From positions 6,839 through 70,838 of the forward strand of contig NZ_JBDWAS010000001.1 of the NCBI RefSeq assembly GCF_039978735.1: 64,000 nt of DNA, written 5' to 3'. This DNA comes from Maricaulis sp039978735. GTDB lineage: Bacteria; Pseudomonadota; Alphaproteobacteria; Caulobacterales; Maricaulaceae. The first letter of the stretch is position 1, and each line of letters opens with the position of its first letter. Shown piece after piece: positions 43,660 through 53,587 of the stretch. The notes beneath the pieces are model-generated. The model saw nothing but the letters and a program-made list of their open reading frames with translations. It was not told where the DNA came from and did no database searches. The position numbers were made by a program, and so were the translations under genes.

Positions 43660-44448
43660 TCAAGCCTCGGTCAGGGCGATAATGCCCGCCTGGCCGCCGA
43701 ACAGTCCGCTCTCGCCGCGATGGTGGGCGCGGCGGGCGGAAAACAGACGGGCTTCTTCGGCATAGGTGCACAGGGGGGAGCGTTCGATCGCGCCCTCCGG
43801 CACACCCGCCAGCACCAGCTGGCGGCGGCAGGCCTCGGCGACATCGAGCTGCGCCCCGCCTTCCGGATCGCGCGGCGAGACGATGCCACCGGTATTCTCG
43901 AACGCCGCCTCGAACGCGGCCACGACTTCCGGTCCGACGCGATAATTCGCCGGCGATATGGACGGGCCGATGGCGGCCAGCAGATCGGCGGGACGCGTGC
44001 CATAGCGCTCGGTCATCGCCGCAATCGTCGCGCCGGCGACATTGACCACCGTGCCGCGCCAGCCGGAATGGATCGCCGCGACGGCACGGCGCACGGGATC
44101 GAACAGCAGGATGGGCGTGCAGTCGGCTGTCTGGCAGACCAGGCCCAGGCCCGGCCTGTCCGTGATCAGCGCATCGCCCTCGCCGGCCGGCTGATCGCCC
44201 TTCGGCCAGCCCTCGACTGTGACGACGTCGCGGCCATGCACCTGGACGGCAAAGACCAGATGATCCAGCCCCAGCGCCGCACGCACGCGGTCGCGGTTTT
44301 CCGAGATATGCGCCGGATCGTCGCCGCGCGACCGGGTGAGGTTGAGCGCGGCATAGGGCCCCTCGCTGACACCGCCTGCGCGCGTGGTAAAGGCGTGGAC
44401 AATGCCGGGCCGGTCGAGCACCGGCATGCGAATCAGATCGAGCGTCAT
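43660..44448 (-). CDS. pgeF: Purine nucleoside phosphorylase-like YfiH/PgeF (Cu-oxidoreductase polyphenol family)
   Basis: A 262-residue protein of the DUF152 family. VCQTADCTPILLFDP, AAIHSGWRGTVVNVAG and YRVGPEVV carry the conserved Cys and two His of the zinc site. E. coli PgeF corrects L-Ser for L-Ala in peptidoglycan stems; related proteins are purine nucleoside phosphorylases or laccase-like. Overlaps selO by four bases on the same strand. Confidence 0.9.
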   Translation of the reverse strand: MTLDLIRMPVLDRPGIVHAFTTRAGGVSEGPYAALNLTRSRGDDPAHISENRDRVRAALGLDHLVFAVQVHGRDVVTVEGWPKGDQPAGEGDALITDRPGLGLVCQTADCTPILLFDPVRRAVAAIHSGWRGTVVNVAGATIAAMTERYGTRPADLLAAIGPSISPANYRVGPEVVAAFEAAFENTGGIVSPRDPEGGAQLDVAEACRRQLVLAGVPEGAIERSPLCTYAEEARLFSARRAHHRGESGLFGGQAGIIALTEA

Positions 44449-45881
44449 GGCCGAAATCCTAGCCGCCCCCGGCCGAGATCATAGCCCTCGCCCGCGGCCC
44501 GGATATCCGCGATGCGCTGTTCGAAGCGCGACCAGTCATCGGCCGCGTCGATCGCCGCCCAGGTTTCCTCGACCACCTCGATCGTCATCGCGACCGGGTC
44601 GTCCTGCCCGAACACGGCATGGCCAAGGCGTTCCGGACGCACCGGATCATGGGCGGCCATCGCCGTGCGCCAGGTATCGAACGTTTCGCCGGTATAGGCC
44701 GGTGCCCGCGGTCCCGACATTGCCCGCTCTGCCGAGGCCTCGCCGCAGAACCAGTCGAAGATCACGCCTTCCCAGGGCAGTTGCGAGCTCTCCATGAAGG
44801 CCAGAAACGCCCGCACCAGCGCCTCGTCGGCCGCCTCACCGGCAGACGCCAGGCCGAAACGCGCCAGGAAAGCCTCCAGCAGGGCTGTGCGGTAGACGGC
44901 GGGGAAGCCGGCCAGGGCGGTCTCCAGGCTCGACCGGTCTCCCACCAGCGACAGCGCGCCGGCAAATTGCTGCAACGCCCAGTACACGGCCTCCGGCTGG
45001 CGCGCGAAACAGTAAAGCCCGGAATGGTCGAAATAGGCCGCCGTGAAGCCGGGCTCATAATGGGGAAGGAAGCGCCAGGGGCCATAGTCGAAACTCTCGC
45101 CCGTGACATTGATATTGTCGGTGTTGAGCACGCCGTGCACGAAGCCGGCCGCCATCCACCCCGCCGCCATGCGGGCATTGGCCGCGATCACCGCCTCCAG
45201 CAGCGCGGCCGGCCGGTCTTCTGCTTCCGCGAGACCGGGATAACAGGTCTCGATCACATGTCCGATCAGGGCCTCGATGCGCTCGGGCTCGCCTTCATAG
45301 GCATGGCGCTGGAAGGTGCCGAGGCGGACATGGGAATGGCCAAGCCGGGTGAGCACGGCGGAACGCGTCGGCGAGGGCTCGTCATTGCGCTGCAGGGCCT
45401 CGCCGGTCTCGAAAACGGCAAAGGCCTTGGAGGTGTAGACGCCCAGCGCTTCCAGCATCTCCGCCGCCAGCACTTCGCGCACGGCGCCTTTCAGCGTCAG
45501 CCGCCCGTCGCCGGAGCGCGACCAGGGTGTCGTGCCCGAGCCCTTGGTGGCCAGGTCCAGCAGGCGATCCTGATCGTCGCGCAATTGCGCGAACAGGAAG
45601 CCGCGCCCGTCGCCGAGATCAGGATTGTAAGTGCGGAACTGATGGCCGTGATAGCGCATGGCGCGCGGCTGGGACTGGTTGTCCGGCAGGGCCTGGAAAC
45701 GGTGGAAATGCGCGGCGCGTTCGGCCGCATCCAGCGTGTCGAGGCCGACAGGTCCGGCCCAGCGGTCGTTCCAGAAGCGCAGATGCGCCTCGGGAAAATC
45801 GGCCGGGCGCACCGGGTCGGAGAAATCATCGCCCAGGGCCGCGAAGCGCGGATCGGGGCGGTAGGTCGCGGAAACGGTCAT
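44445..45881 (-). CDS. selO: SelO protein adenylyltransferase (YdiU)
   Basis: A 478-residue pseudokinase that AMPylates Ser, Thr or Tyr of target proteins. Visible family landmarks are LRFWNDRWAGP early on, YHGHQFRTYNPDLGDGRG, ATKGSGTTPWSRSGDGRLTLKG (flipped nucleotide site), and FVHGVLNTDNINVTGESFDYGP. Bacterial SelO lacks the selenocysteine found in animals; this copy ends without a Sec/Cys motif. Implicated in redox stress. Coupled to pgeF. Confidence 0.92.
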   Translation of the reverse strand: MTVSATYRPDPRFAALGDDFSDPVRPADFPEAHLRFWNDRWAGPVGLDTLDAAERAAHFHRFQALPDNQSQPRAMRYHGHQFRTYNPDLGDGRGFLFAQLRDDQDRLLDLATKGSGTTPWSRSGDGRLTLKGAVREVLAAEMLEALGVYTSKAFAVFETGEALQRNDEPSPTRSAVLTRLGHSHVRLGTFQRHAYEGEPERIEALIGHVIETCYPGLAEAEDRPAALLEAVIAANARMAAGWMAAGFVHGVLNTDNINVTGESFDYGPWRFLPHYEPGFTAAYFDHSGLYCFARQPEAVYWALQQFAGALSLVGDRSSLETALAGFPAVYRTALLEAFLARFGLASAGEAADEALVRAFLAFMESSQLPWEGVIFDWFCGEASAERAMSGPRAPAYTGETFDTWRTAMAAHDPVRPERLGHAVFGQDDPVAMTIEVVEETWAAIDAADDWSRFEQRIADIRAAGEGYDLGRGRLGFRP

Positions 45882-45921
45882 GCTACCGAGCTAGGCGCTT
45901 GCCCGCCCGAATGCAAACGGA

Positions 45922-46848
45922 TCAGCCGCGCAGCCCGTCACCCAGCGCCACGGCCGCCGCGTCCACCAGCGCCTTGGCGCCCGGTAGTACGGCCGTGAGG
46001 TTGAAATAGCCGTGCGGCAATCCCTTGCCCAGCGTGTAGTCGACCGGCAGGCCCAGCGCGATCAGCCGGTCGCGATAGGCCTTGCCCTCATCCAGCAGCG
46101 GATCGAGCTCGGCGGCAAAGATATGCGTCTTGGGCAGGCCGGCCAGATCGCTCTCGAACAGCGGCGAGACCCGCGGATCCTTCGCCAGTTCCGGATCGGG
46201 CAGATAGGCCAGCGCGATCTTCTCCAGCGTGAAGGCGGCCAGGAGATGCCCCTCCAGCGCCTTCAGCCGCGGCTTGCGCCGTTCAACCAGCTGCAACAGC
46301 GGATAGATCAGCAGCTGGAAGCGGATCTGCTCGCGCCGCGCCTGGGTGAGCATGGCGGCCAGTCCGCCGCCCGCACTGTCACCGGCCACGGCGATGCGCT
46401 GCGGATCGGCCCCGGCGCGCGCCTGGCCCTCATCCGAGACCAGCCAGTCAAAGGCGGCCAGCGTGTCCTCGATCGCGGCCGGGAAGGGATGTTCCGGCGC
46501 CAGGCGATAATCGATCGCCATCAGGCGTGCACCGCTGTGCGCGGCCAGCCGCCGGCATTCGCGGTCATGCGTATCCAGATCGCCGATCACATAGCCGCCG
46601 CCATGCATGTAGAGCGTCAGCGGCGCCGGCCCCACCGAGCCGAACGGGATATAGAGACGCGCGGGAATATCGCCCGCGGGTCCGGGAATGGCGAAGTCCT
46701 CGACCGCTTCGAGTTCCGGCGCCTTCACATCCATGTGCGGCGTGGCATTGCGCAGGGCCTGACGCATGCGCGGCGCCGTGCGCGCCGGTTCGAACGGGTC
46801 TTCAATACCGAATTTGACGAGGGCCTCGGGCCATTGGGTCGTGTCCAT
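45922..46848 (-). CDS. HSL-type alpha/beta hydrolase
   Basis: A 308-residue hormone-sensitive-lipase-type esterase. HGGGYVIGDLDTHD gives the oxyanion hole, GDSAGGGLAA the nucleophile, AAELDPLLDEG the acid and LPHGYFN the His. It probably hydrolyses short-chain esters in the cytosol. I start at the Met of MDTTQWPEALVKFG. Confidence 0.88.
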   Translation of the reverse strand: MDTTQWPEALVKFGIEDPFEPARTAPRMRQALRNATPHMDVKAPELEAVEDFAIPGPAGDIPARLYIPFGSVGPAPLTLYMHGGGYVIGDLDTHDRECRRLAAHSGARLMAIDYRLAPEHPFPAAIEDTLAAFDWLVSDEGQARAGADPQRIAVAGDSAGGGLAAMLTQARREQIRFQLLIYPLLQLVERRKPRLKALEGHLLAAFTLEKIALAYLPDPELAKDPRVSPLFESDLAGLPKTHIFAAELDPLLDEGKAYRDRLIALGLPVDYTLGKGLPHGYFNLTAVLPGAKALVDAAAVALGDGLRG

Positions 46849-47004
46849 GCATGTGCAGTTAGCACAGGCCCGTGACAGCGCAACTGCGGCGTGACGGGAT
46901 GCCGCTGGCCGCGCCCGGCGCCACACCTCCCCTGAACCGGGGAGACCGGAACTCCGGCGTCTGGCCTATTTTTTCCGAAGACCATGATCGGACGGGAGAA
47001 ATAC

Positions 47005-48303
47005 ATGTTCAGAACGCTTGTCATCCTGGGGCTTGCCCTGGGGTTCGCACCGGCTGTGCAGGCCCAGCAATCGCCATCCCAGGCCGCGTGTGCCACCGGC
47101 GATGGCGAAGCCTGCTTCTATACCGGCGCCGAGTACGCGCAGGGCCAGGGCGTGCCCGAGAACAAGCAGCGCGCCGTCGATTTCTTCCTGCGCGCCTGCA
47201 ATCTGGGTGTGCCGGACGGCTGCAATACGGCCGGCTATCTGATGAGCGTCGGCGAGGGCAATCTCGAGCGGAATGTCGAACTGGGCGTGGAATACATGGC
47301 GCAGGCCTGCACGATGGGGCATGAGGATGGCTGCAGCCGCTCGCTGGGCCACTTCATCAGCGCCAGCTCACCGGCGCGCAATTACGGCCGCGCCGTCGCC
47401 ACGGCCCGGGCCGGCTGCGAGGCGGGTGTCCGGAACCCGTGCCTTTGGGGGCTGGACTGGAGCTGGGACGGCAATTCCGGCGACCATCCGGACATGATCA
47501 ATCTGGAAAACGCCGCCTGGTTCGCCGAGCGCGCCTGCGACCGCTATCGCGACATCAAGGGCTGCGACGTCGCCGCCCGCGTCTATGCCAATCCGGAAGC
47601 CTCCACCTTCGATGCCGAAAAAGGCCTGCGCTATTCCATCATCCGCTGTGACGAACAGCAGAGCGGCGGCGATTGCCGCAATGTGGCGGCCGTCTATATC
47701 AGCATCGAAGAGCACCGGCTGGGCGCCAGCTATTACGAGCGGGCCTGTTCGTTCGGACATGCCGAATCCTGCGGCCGGGCACGCGAATGGCAGACCTATT
47801 TCCGTGACATGGCCGCCTATGAAGCCAACCGCTCCGCCCGGATGGTGAGTATCGACCAGCCCCTCGCCCAGGGCCGCTATGCCGAGGCGGTCTCGACCGC
47901 GATCAATACCGCCCGCTCGCGCGAGCTGGCCGAACGCGCCATTCTCGCCACCCGGCAGGCCGGCCGCATGGGCGATATCGCGACGAATGATCTTTATGCG
48001 GCGGCACTGTGGTTCTCGTCCGGCCCGGTACGCCAGGCCGCCGATGCGGAACTCGCGGCGCGCGGAACCGGGCTGGAGGGCCGTTTCGGCACCGGCACCA
48101 ACTCGCCGGGCGCCGCCGATGCCCGCTGGCGGGAACTCTACGGCTCGAGCGCACCGACCTATACATCCTCCAGCTCGGGCTCCACCTCCGCTCCACCGCC
48201 CATGCCCAGCGCCACGGATATCGCCGCAGCGACGCGGGACCGCTATCGCTATGCCCACTGCACGATGAGCGGCAGCAATACGAGTGCGCAGGTCTGCCAG
48301 TAG
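47005..48303 (+). CDS. Secreted Sel1-repeat-like protein
   Basis: A 432-residue exported protein (signal MFRTLVILGLALGFAPAVQAQ). Sel1-like helical repeats fill the first half: GDGEACFYTGAEYAQGQGVPE, RAVDFFLRACNLGVPDGCNTAGYLMSVGEGN, MAQACTMGHEDGCSRSLG and so on, with one Cys pair in most repeats (ACN...GC), a pattern of beta-lactamase HcpA-like cysteine-rich Sel1 proteins. The C-terminal part is Ser/Thr/Pro-rich then ends with CQ. GGGAGAAATAC precedes the start. Role: probably a periplasmic protein-interaction scaffold. Confidence 0.8.
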   Translation: MFRTLVILGLALGFAPAVQAQQSPSQAACATGDGEACFYTGAEYAQGQGVPENKQRAVDFFLRACNLGVPDGCNTAGYLMSVGEGNLERNVELGVEYMAQACTMGHEDGCSRSLGHFISASSPARNYGRAVATARAGCEAGVRNPCLWGLDWSWDGNSGDHPDMINLENAAWFAERACDRYRDIKGCDVAARVYANPEASTFDAEKGLRYSIIRCDEQQSGGDCRNVAAVYISIEEHRLGASYYERACSFGHAESCGRAREWQTYFRDMAAYEANRSARMVSIDQPLAQGRYAEAVSTAINTARSRELAERAILATRQAGRMGDIATNDLYAAALWFSSGPVRQAADAELAARGTGLEGRFGTGTNSPGAADARWRELYGSSAPTYTSSSSGSTSAPPPMPSATDIAAATRDRYRYAHCTMSGSNTSAQVCQ

Positions 48304-48355
48304 GCTTGGCAATCACTGTGCGGGCGTACCGGCAGCGGTGCGCCCGCACACGATT

Positions 48356-48580
48356 TCAGTGAACCGTGATATCGCCTTCGCGGGAAAGACGGCCGGCCAG
48401 CGCGTCTTCCATCACCGAGCGCAAGGCGCGCCAGGCGTCGGCGCCCTCGGGCTGGCCCTGCTCGTCCAGATCCGTCACCGCCTCGTCGGCATAGCCGATC
48501 GCCTGGGGACCGTGCAGATCGACCATGGTCCAGGCGATCTGGCGGATATCTTCGACGGTGATGTGGACGCGCGGGGTCAT
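48356..48580 (-). CDS. Small hypothetical protein
   Basis: A 74-residue soluble helical protein, TPRVHITVEDIRQIAWTMVDL at the start and DAWRALRSVMEDAL later; no family recognised. AGGAGCCCGTTGC before the ATG and high-GC codons typical of the genome support it being real. It is convergent with the Sel1-like gene. Confidence 0.6.
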   Translation of the reverse strand: MTPRVHITVEDIRQIAWTMVDLHGPQAIGYADEAVTDLDEQGQPEGADAWRALRSVMEDALAGRLSREGDITVH

Positions 48581-48702
48581 GCAACGGGCTCCTGTGGACG
48601 AGGTCTGCCAGACACAGGAGCAAGGGCGGGGCCACACCGGAACCCCGATTACACATAACAATATCTGATAGTTATGCCAGAATCACCCGAACCGGACAGG
48701 GG

Positions 48703-49308
48703 TCAGCCCTGCCCTCCGGACGATTTTGCCGAGTCGTTCCGACCGGGTGCGTAGCCGCCGCCGTCGAGATAGGCGATTTCTTCCGCGGTCGATGTCCGCC
48801 CCAGCGCCTCATTGCGATAGGGGAAGCGTCCGAAGCGCTCGATCACCGCGCGATGCTTGCGGGCATGATCCAGCGTGCCCGGACCCTCCAGCCGCTCCTG
48901 CGCCAGGGCGACGCAGCGGTCCTGATCGGCCAGGGTTTCGGAATGCATGAAGGGCATATAGACGAAGGCGCGGCGATCCTCGGCGACGGCCCAGTCGAAC
49001 CCGCGGTCGATCATGGCGTCGGCGATCTCGCGGGCGAGCGGATCGAATTCGAAGGCCTTGCCCGAGCCGCGCCAGACATTGCGCGGAAACTGGTCGAACA
49101 GCAGGATCAGCGCCAGCGCGCCTTCGGCATCGTCCAGCCAGGGATGGCCGCCGGTGCGATAGCGCGCGGCCTCGTGCTCGATCGCCTTGCCGAAGCGCCG
49201 GCGCAGCACGGCGTCGAACGCGGCGGAGACCGCATACCATTTTGCCGGACCGGCATCCTCGAACCAGAAATCGATAATGTCCTGCGGCGTCGGATCGGCA
49301 AGGCTCAT
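48703..49308 (-). CDS. DUF924 family protein
   Basis: A 201-residue helical protein with TPQDIIDFWFEDAGPAKWY at the N-terminus, LALILLFDQFPRNVWRGSGKAFEFDPLAREIA and FVYMPFMHSETLADQDR, all standard for DUF924 (a TPR-like fold). Function unknown. It is coupled by four bases to the acyl-CoA synthetase gene upstream. Confidence 0.88.
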   Translation of the reverse strand: MSLADPTPQDIIDFWFEDAGPAKWYAVSAAFDAVLRRRFGKAIEHEAARYRTGGHPWLDDAEGALALILLFDQFPRNVWRGSGKAFEFDPLAREIADAMIDRGFDWAVAEDRRAFVYMPFMHSETLADQDRCVALAQERLEGPGTLDHARKHRAVIERFGRFPYRNEALGRTSTAEEIAYLDGGGYAPGRNDSAKSSGGQG

Positions 49309-51098
49309 ACGCGAAGGGCTCCGGACTGGATCTGCTCGTACAGCTCCGGGGTCAGGGTCACATAGCGCCCCTCGCCGGGATGATCGAACAGGATCGTGTC
49401 CGAAATCGCGGCCGGATCAAAGCCTTCCTTCACCAGATCGACCTTGCGGAACTTGAACGTGCCGGTCGTGTCGGTCTGCGGCTGCAGACGCAGGAAGAGC
49501 GGGCGGGCATAGGCCGGCAGCGCGTCGTGGACATGGGCGTGCAGCGCGTCGAAGTCGACCCCGCCGTCTGACAGGACCAGCGCGGCCATGCCGGCGCGGC
49601 CGGAATGGCCCTCGACTTCGACACCATAGACATTGGCCTGCTCGACACCCGCCACGCTCAGCGCTTCGGCCACCTCGCCGGTCGCCACGTTTTCCGACTT
49701 CCAGCGGAAAGTGTCGCCGACCCGGTCGACGAAATAATAATAGCCCAGCTTGTCGCGCGTCATCAGGTCGCCGGTGCGGAACCAGGCATCGCCCTCTTCA
49801 TAGACATTGCGCAGGATCTTCTTCTCGGTGTCTTCCTTGCTGCCATATCCATCGAAGCGGAAACGCGAATCCTCCGGGTCGATCTTGCCGATCGCCTCGC
49901 CCACCTCGCCGGGCGCACACTGGATGCAGAACCCGTCCTCGCCGCGCATCGGCTTCTCCGCTTCCATGTCGAAGCGGACGAGATCGATATTGAAGCGGGA
50001 TTTCAGATAGCCGGGCACGCGGCCGATCGAGCCAGGCGTGTTGTCGGAATTGACCAGACCGACATTGCCCTCCGTCGAGCCATAGAACTCGACGATCTGC
50101 GGCAGGTCGAACCGTTCCTGGAACTCCTCCCACACTTCGCGGCGCATGCCATTGCCAATGGCGACGCGCAGCTTGTGCTGCTTCTCCTCGGGCGTTTCCG
50201 GCGAGTTGACCAGGAAACGGCAGAGCTCGCCGACATACATGAACATGGTGGCGCCGAAACGGTGCACGTCAGGCCAGAAATTCGTCGCCGAAAAGCGCGG
50301 CCGGATGATCAGCGCGCCGCCGAAGCAGATCGCACAGCCCACACCGCACAGCCCGCCCGTCGCGTGATAGAGCGGCAGTACCATCATCATGCGGTCGGTC
50401 TCGCCAGCCTTGGCCACAATGGCGAAGACATGGAGATAGTAGAGCGCGCGGATATGCGTCATCAGCGCCGCCTTGGGCAGGCCGGTCGTGCCGCTGGTGA
50501 ACATTTTCAGCACGGCGTCTTCCGGCTTCACCGTATCGCGCACGATGGGATCCGGCCGGTCGGCAGACTGTCCGGCCAGCGCCGTATCGAAGGACTGCGC
50601 ACCGTCCATCGTGCCGTCAAACACCCAGGCGCCGATATCGCCGATACCGCAGGCCTTCGCGCTCTCATAGGCACCGGCCAGCTCGCCCTCGATGATGGCG
50701 TGTTTGGTCTCGCCGATCGTCAGGCAGTGGGCGAGCGACTGTCCCGACAGCTGGCTGTTGATCAGGGAGATCACGATGCCGGCCTTGGACAGGCCGAACC
50801 AGATCGCGATGTATTCCCAGCGATTGCTCATGAAGAGCGCCACCGTGTCGCCGGGCTTCAGGCCCTGGTCCAGCGCCCAGTGGGCCACCCGGTTCGCATA
50901 GGCGTCGAACTGGCGATAGGTGATCTCACCATCCTCGAGCAGGGCCATGGGACGGTCGGGATAGCGGTCGACGGTCGCCTCGATCTTGTCCGGCACGCGC
51001 ATGCCGGAGCCCGAGCCCACCTTGCGGATCTCGCGCAGCACGCGAAGCATGCCCGACACATAGTCGAACTCGCGCTTGATCGCGCCGAAAACGCCCAT
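49305..51098 (-). CDS. Long-chain acyl-CoA synthetase (FadD-type, FATP-like)
   Basis: A 597-residue adenylate-forming enzyme that makes acyl-CoA from fatty acid, ATP and CoA. The P-loop is KMFTSGTTGLPKAALMTH, followed by IVEFYGSTEGNVG, the A8-type FRTGDLMTRDKLGYYYFVDRVGDTFRWKSENVAT and GVEVEGHSGRAGMAA, a layout of very-long-chain/FATP-type synthetases. A hydrophilic N-terminal region precedes the AMP-binding domain (DKIEATVDRYPDRPMALLED). Confidence 0.92.
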   Translation of the reverse strand: MGVFGAIKREFDYVSGMLRVLREIRKVGSGSGMRVPDKIEATVDRYPDRPMALLEDGEITYRQFDAYANRVAHWALDQGLKPGDTVALFMSNRWEYIAIWFGLSKAGIVISLINSQLSGQSLAHCLTIGETKHAIIEGELAGAYESAKACGIGDIGAWVFDGTMDGAQSFDTALAGQSADRPDPIVRDTVKPEDAVLKMFTSGTTGLPKAALMTHIRALYYLHVFAIVAKAGETDRMMMVLPLYHATGGLCGVGCAICFGGALIIRPRFSATNFWPDVHRFGATMFMYVGELCRFLVNSPETPEEKQHKLRVAIGNGMRREVWEEFQERFDLPQIVEFYGSTEGNVGLVNSDNTPGSIGRVPGYLKSRFNIDLVRFDMEAEKPMRGEDGFCIQCAPGEVGEAIGKIDPEDSRFRFDGYGSKEDTEKKILRNVYEEGDAWFRTGDLMTRDKLGYYYFVDRVGDTFRWKSENVATGEVAEALSVAGVEQANVYGVEVEGHSGRAGMAALVLSDGGVDFDALHAHVHDALPAYARPLFLRLQPQTDTTGTFKFRKVDLVKEGFDPAAISDTILFDHPGEGRYVTLTPELYEQIQSGALRV

Positions 51099-51228
51099 CG
51101 ATTTCCTCCCGTTTTGCCCAGCAGAGTAGGTAGGGACCCCACCCGGTCAAGCACAACAGGACGACTGCGGCGGCAAGTGTGAAACGTGTTTCAGAACATG
51201 TCCGGCAATTTCCGCGTCAACCGGCGGA

Positions 51229-52119
51229 TCACCGCCGGTAACGCGTCCCCTCACGGCCGGTTTCCGCAGCCAGGGCAAGACAAACCGCCAGCAGGGGCAA
51301 GTCTTTCAGGATGAAATGCCCGGCCGATGCCAGCGCCGGGAAACCGCCCAGCTCACCCTCCCAGGATCCGGAGAAGGTGATCAGGAAGGACAGCGTCACG
51401 CAGAAGGTCACCGCGGCCAGGACGAGGCCGATCCGGTAGGCGCGCGTCGAAAACCAGTAGCCGGCCAGTGCGGCAACCGTGAACAGCTCGATCGCGCCGA
51501 TCGCATAGGAGGTGCCCTGGAGACCGATCTGGCCGGGCATCCAGTAGAAGAAGAGGTGCGAGCGGACGAGCGGTTCGATCCCGGCCGCCTCGGTGGCTGT
51601 GAACTTCATCGCGCCGATCCAGCCGAGCACCAGCACCAGCCCGGCCCACATCACCAGCTGCGCCCACACCCGCATCTGGGAATAGCGGCTGGAGAACATG
51701 CGGGTATTGTCGAAGGAGCCGCACCACAGGGCGAGGCCGAGAATGGCGAGATACTTGATGATGTCCTGACCCGCGCCGATCGCCGGGAAACCGCCCTCTG
51801 CCGCGATCCACACCGGATTGGTCGCCATCAGCGTCAGCGCGCCGGCGCAGAACAGGCCCAGCATGGCAAAGCCGATGCGCCGGAAAGCGCCGGAGGGGAT
51901 GGGCAGGCCGATCAGCACCGCCATGACGATCTGGTAGACGCCGATCGCCCGCGCCGCAGAGGACGCCTGGTCGGACACGTCCGGCAGCATGGCATGACCG
52001 TCCAGCCAGCCCGCCGTGATCGCCGTGCCCACACTTGTGAAATCCATGGCGCCGAACCACAAGAATGTCAGCGCCAGCGCGAAACGCGCGAAAATCAACG
52101 CACTACCCGGTGACAGCAA
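51229..52119 (-). CDS. Internally duplicated DUF417-like membrane protein
   Basis: A ~296-residue protein with about eight membrane helices in two related halves. Half one: LTFLWFGAMDFTSVGTA, YQIVMAVLIG, GGFPAIGAGQDIIKYLAIL. Half two: VLGWIGAMKFTATEAAGIEPLV, AIELFTVAAL, GGFPALASAGHFILKDLPLL. Half two matches the YkgB/DUF417 family (single unit ~190 residues), so this looks like a tandem fusion. A TTG start at 52119 fits a perfect AGGAGG; upstream GTG or other starts are possible. Function of the family is unknown. Confidence 0.75.
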   Translation of the reverse strand: MLSPGSALIFARFALALTFLWFGAMDFTSVGTAITAGWLDGHAMLPDVSDQASSAARAIGVYQIVMAVLIGLPIPSGAFRRIGFAMLGLFCAGALTLMATNPVWIAAEGGFPAIGAGQDIIKYLAILGLALWCGSFDNTRMFSSRYSQMRVWAQLVMWAGLVLVLGWIGAMKFTATEAAGIEPLVRSHLFFYWMPGQIGLQGTSYAIGAIELFTVAALAGYWFSTRAYRIGLVLAAVTFCVTLSFLITFSGSWEGELGGFPALASAGHFILKDLPLLAVCLALAAETGREGTRYRR

Positions 52120-52318
52120 GGCCCGCCTCCTCAAACTCACCCCGTCCAGCTGGCCGTGACCGGACGCTAGCACTCCGGACCGCGTCTGACGAGGCCGGTT
52201 TCAACCGCTCCCTTGGCAAGACGCTGGACTGTCCGGGGCAAAAGTCCGCCGGCATCTGTAAACTTCCGCTCAACTTGTCCGTGCCATCACGACCCGGTCG
52301 AACCAAAAAGGCACTGCG

Positions 52319-53265
52319 ATGCTCCGCCACCTACTGTCAGCCGTCGTCATTGCCGTGATCTGCCATGTACTCAGTGCTGCAATCCTTTGGTTCATGCTGG
52401 CCGTGGACTATGTCATGGCCTGGATCGGCTTCCTCCCGTTTGTGGGTCTCCCGTTCGGAGCCTCAAACTGGGTGCCAATCGTCCTGGTCGCGCTGACAGG
52501 TTTCAGCAAAACACGATATGGACGCCTCCTCGCGCTTCCACTCTTTGCTCTCATGTGGTTCGTTCCGGCTTTCCTCATGCGAGCGCACGTTGCTCACGAG
52601 ATAGAAAACCTAGAATCCCGTCCGAAGCTCACGCCGGTGGAGATGCCCGAGGAGTTCGTTCTCTACAGCGACGGCGAACTGACGGAGCAGATGCGGATAG
52701 ACCTGCTCTCGGGCCGCGTGCGGCGGATCGTATTCATGCAACACGAACATCCCCCTACCGCAACTTGTCCCGACTGCGCGAGACCACCGGGGGGAACCGG
52801 AATGGTGTTGTCGAGTGGACCGCGCTGCCGGCTGAGGATTGCGGTGAGCAGCATCGGAACGCGCGATCAATCAAACCGCCACTGCTTTTCGGCTGCCTGC
52901 ACAGCCGGACCGATCCGGAAACCTTGCCGACTATCGTATTCGGGGACGCCTTCAATGGCAGGCTCGGAGAGTCCGATCACAAAGCATTGTTTCGCGGACA
53001 TCTGGTCTACGACCCGGACAGGCTGCGGTCAGCGATCCAGGTCGAAGAGGTCATCCCCTATGATGCCTACATGACGGTTCGTCTCCCCAGATACCTACCC
53101 TATATCGCAGCGGGCCCCCAGAGATCATCCGTAAACTCGCCTTGGGAACAGCGCGGAATGTTTCCCGTAGAGACGATGAATATCAGCCTGGAAGTGGCGT
53201 CCCTGGAGGAGGAGCTGGATCAGATGTGGTCGACGGAGAGCAGGGACAAGCCAAACCAGCCTTGA
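52319..53265 (+). pseudogene. Membrane protein gene split by a frameshift
   Basis: The first frame (from ATG 52319) encodes four hydrophobic helices and then reads VFMQHEHPP before losing sense; a second frame continues plausibly with YRNLSRLRETTGGNRNG, EDCGEQHRN, TLPTIVFGDAF and ends at 53265. Restoring one C in the CCCCC run at about 52751-52756 joins them into HEHPPYRNLS. So this is either a one-base deletion in a live lineage, a phase-variable C tract or a sequencing error. The family is not recognised; base usage is less GC-rich than neighbours. Confidence 0.6.
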
Positions 53266-53587
53266 TGTGTATGGGCAACAGGCCCGAAACAGGAACGACC
53301 AGGGACAATTGCAATCCTCGCCCTTCGCTAGACGCTTCGGCGAGACACCCTGCACTCTGAGGAGAAACCAGGGCGTGCTTGGCCGGACCCCGGATCAGAT
53401 CCGGTGGAGCGTCGGCTTGTGCCCCTTGGTCAGGCTCGAACCCCACAGCCTTGAGCGCGCCCCATGTGAGCGCGAACTGCCGGTAGTGGCGGATGGCGCT
53501 TGCGAGAAGCAGTCCGCCTTCGCCCGCTCGCATCGCTCGCATTCGCGCTGCGGGTGGCTCGCCACCCGAAGCCCGAAGGGCGAAGGG
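53266..53587. other. Non-coding stretch before tRNA-Leu
   Basis: About 320 bases without a credible gene. It contains a partial copy of a tRNA 3' end (53420-53451) and several short GC-rich inverted repeats (for example CCCGAAGCCCGAAGGGCG near 53570). It looks like remnant insertion DNA. Confidence 0.55.
53420..53451 (-). repeat. Partial copy of a tRNA 3' end
   Basis: Reading the minus strand, GGGGTTCGAGCCTGACCAAGGGGC resembles the T-arm and acceptor end of the nearby tRNA-Leu (TTCGAGTCTGACCAGGGGC) with a few differences, about 170 bases away. Such duplicated 3' ends are left by integration at tRNA genes. Confidence 0.5.
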
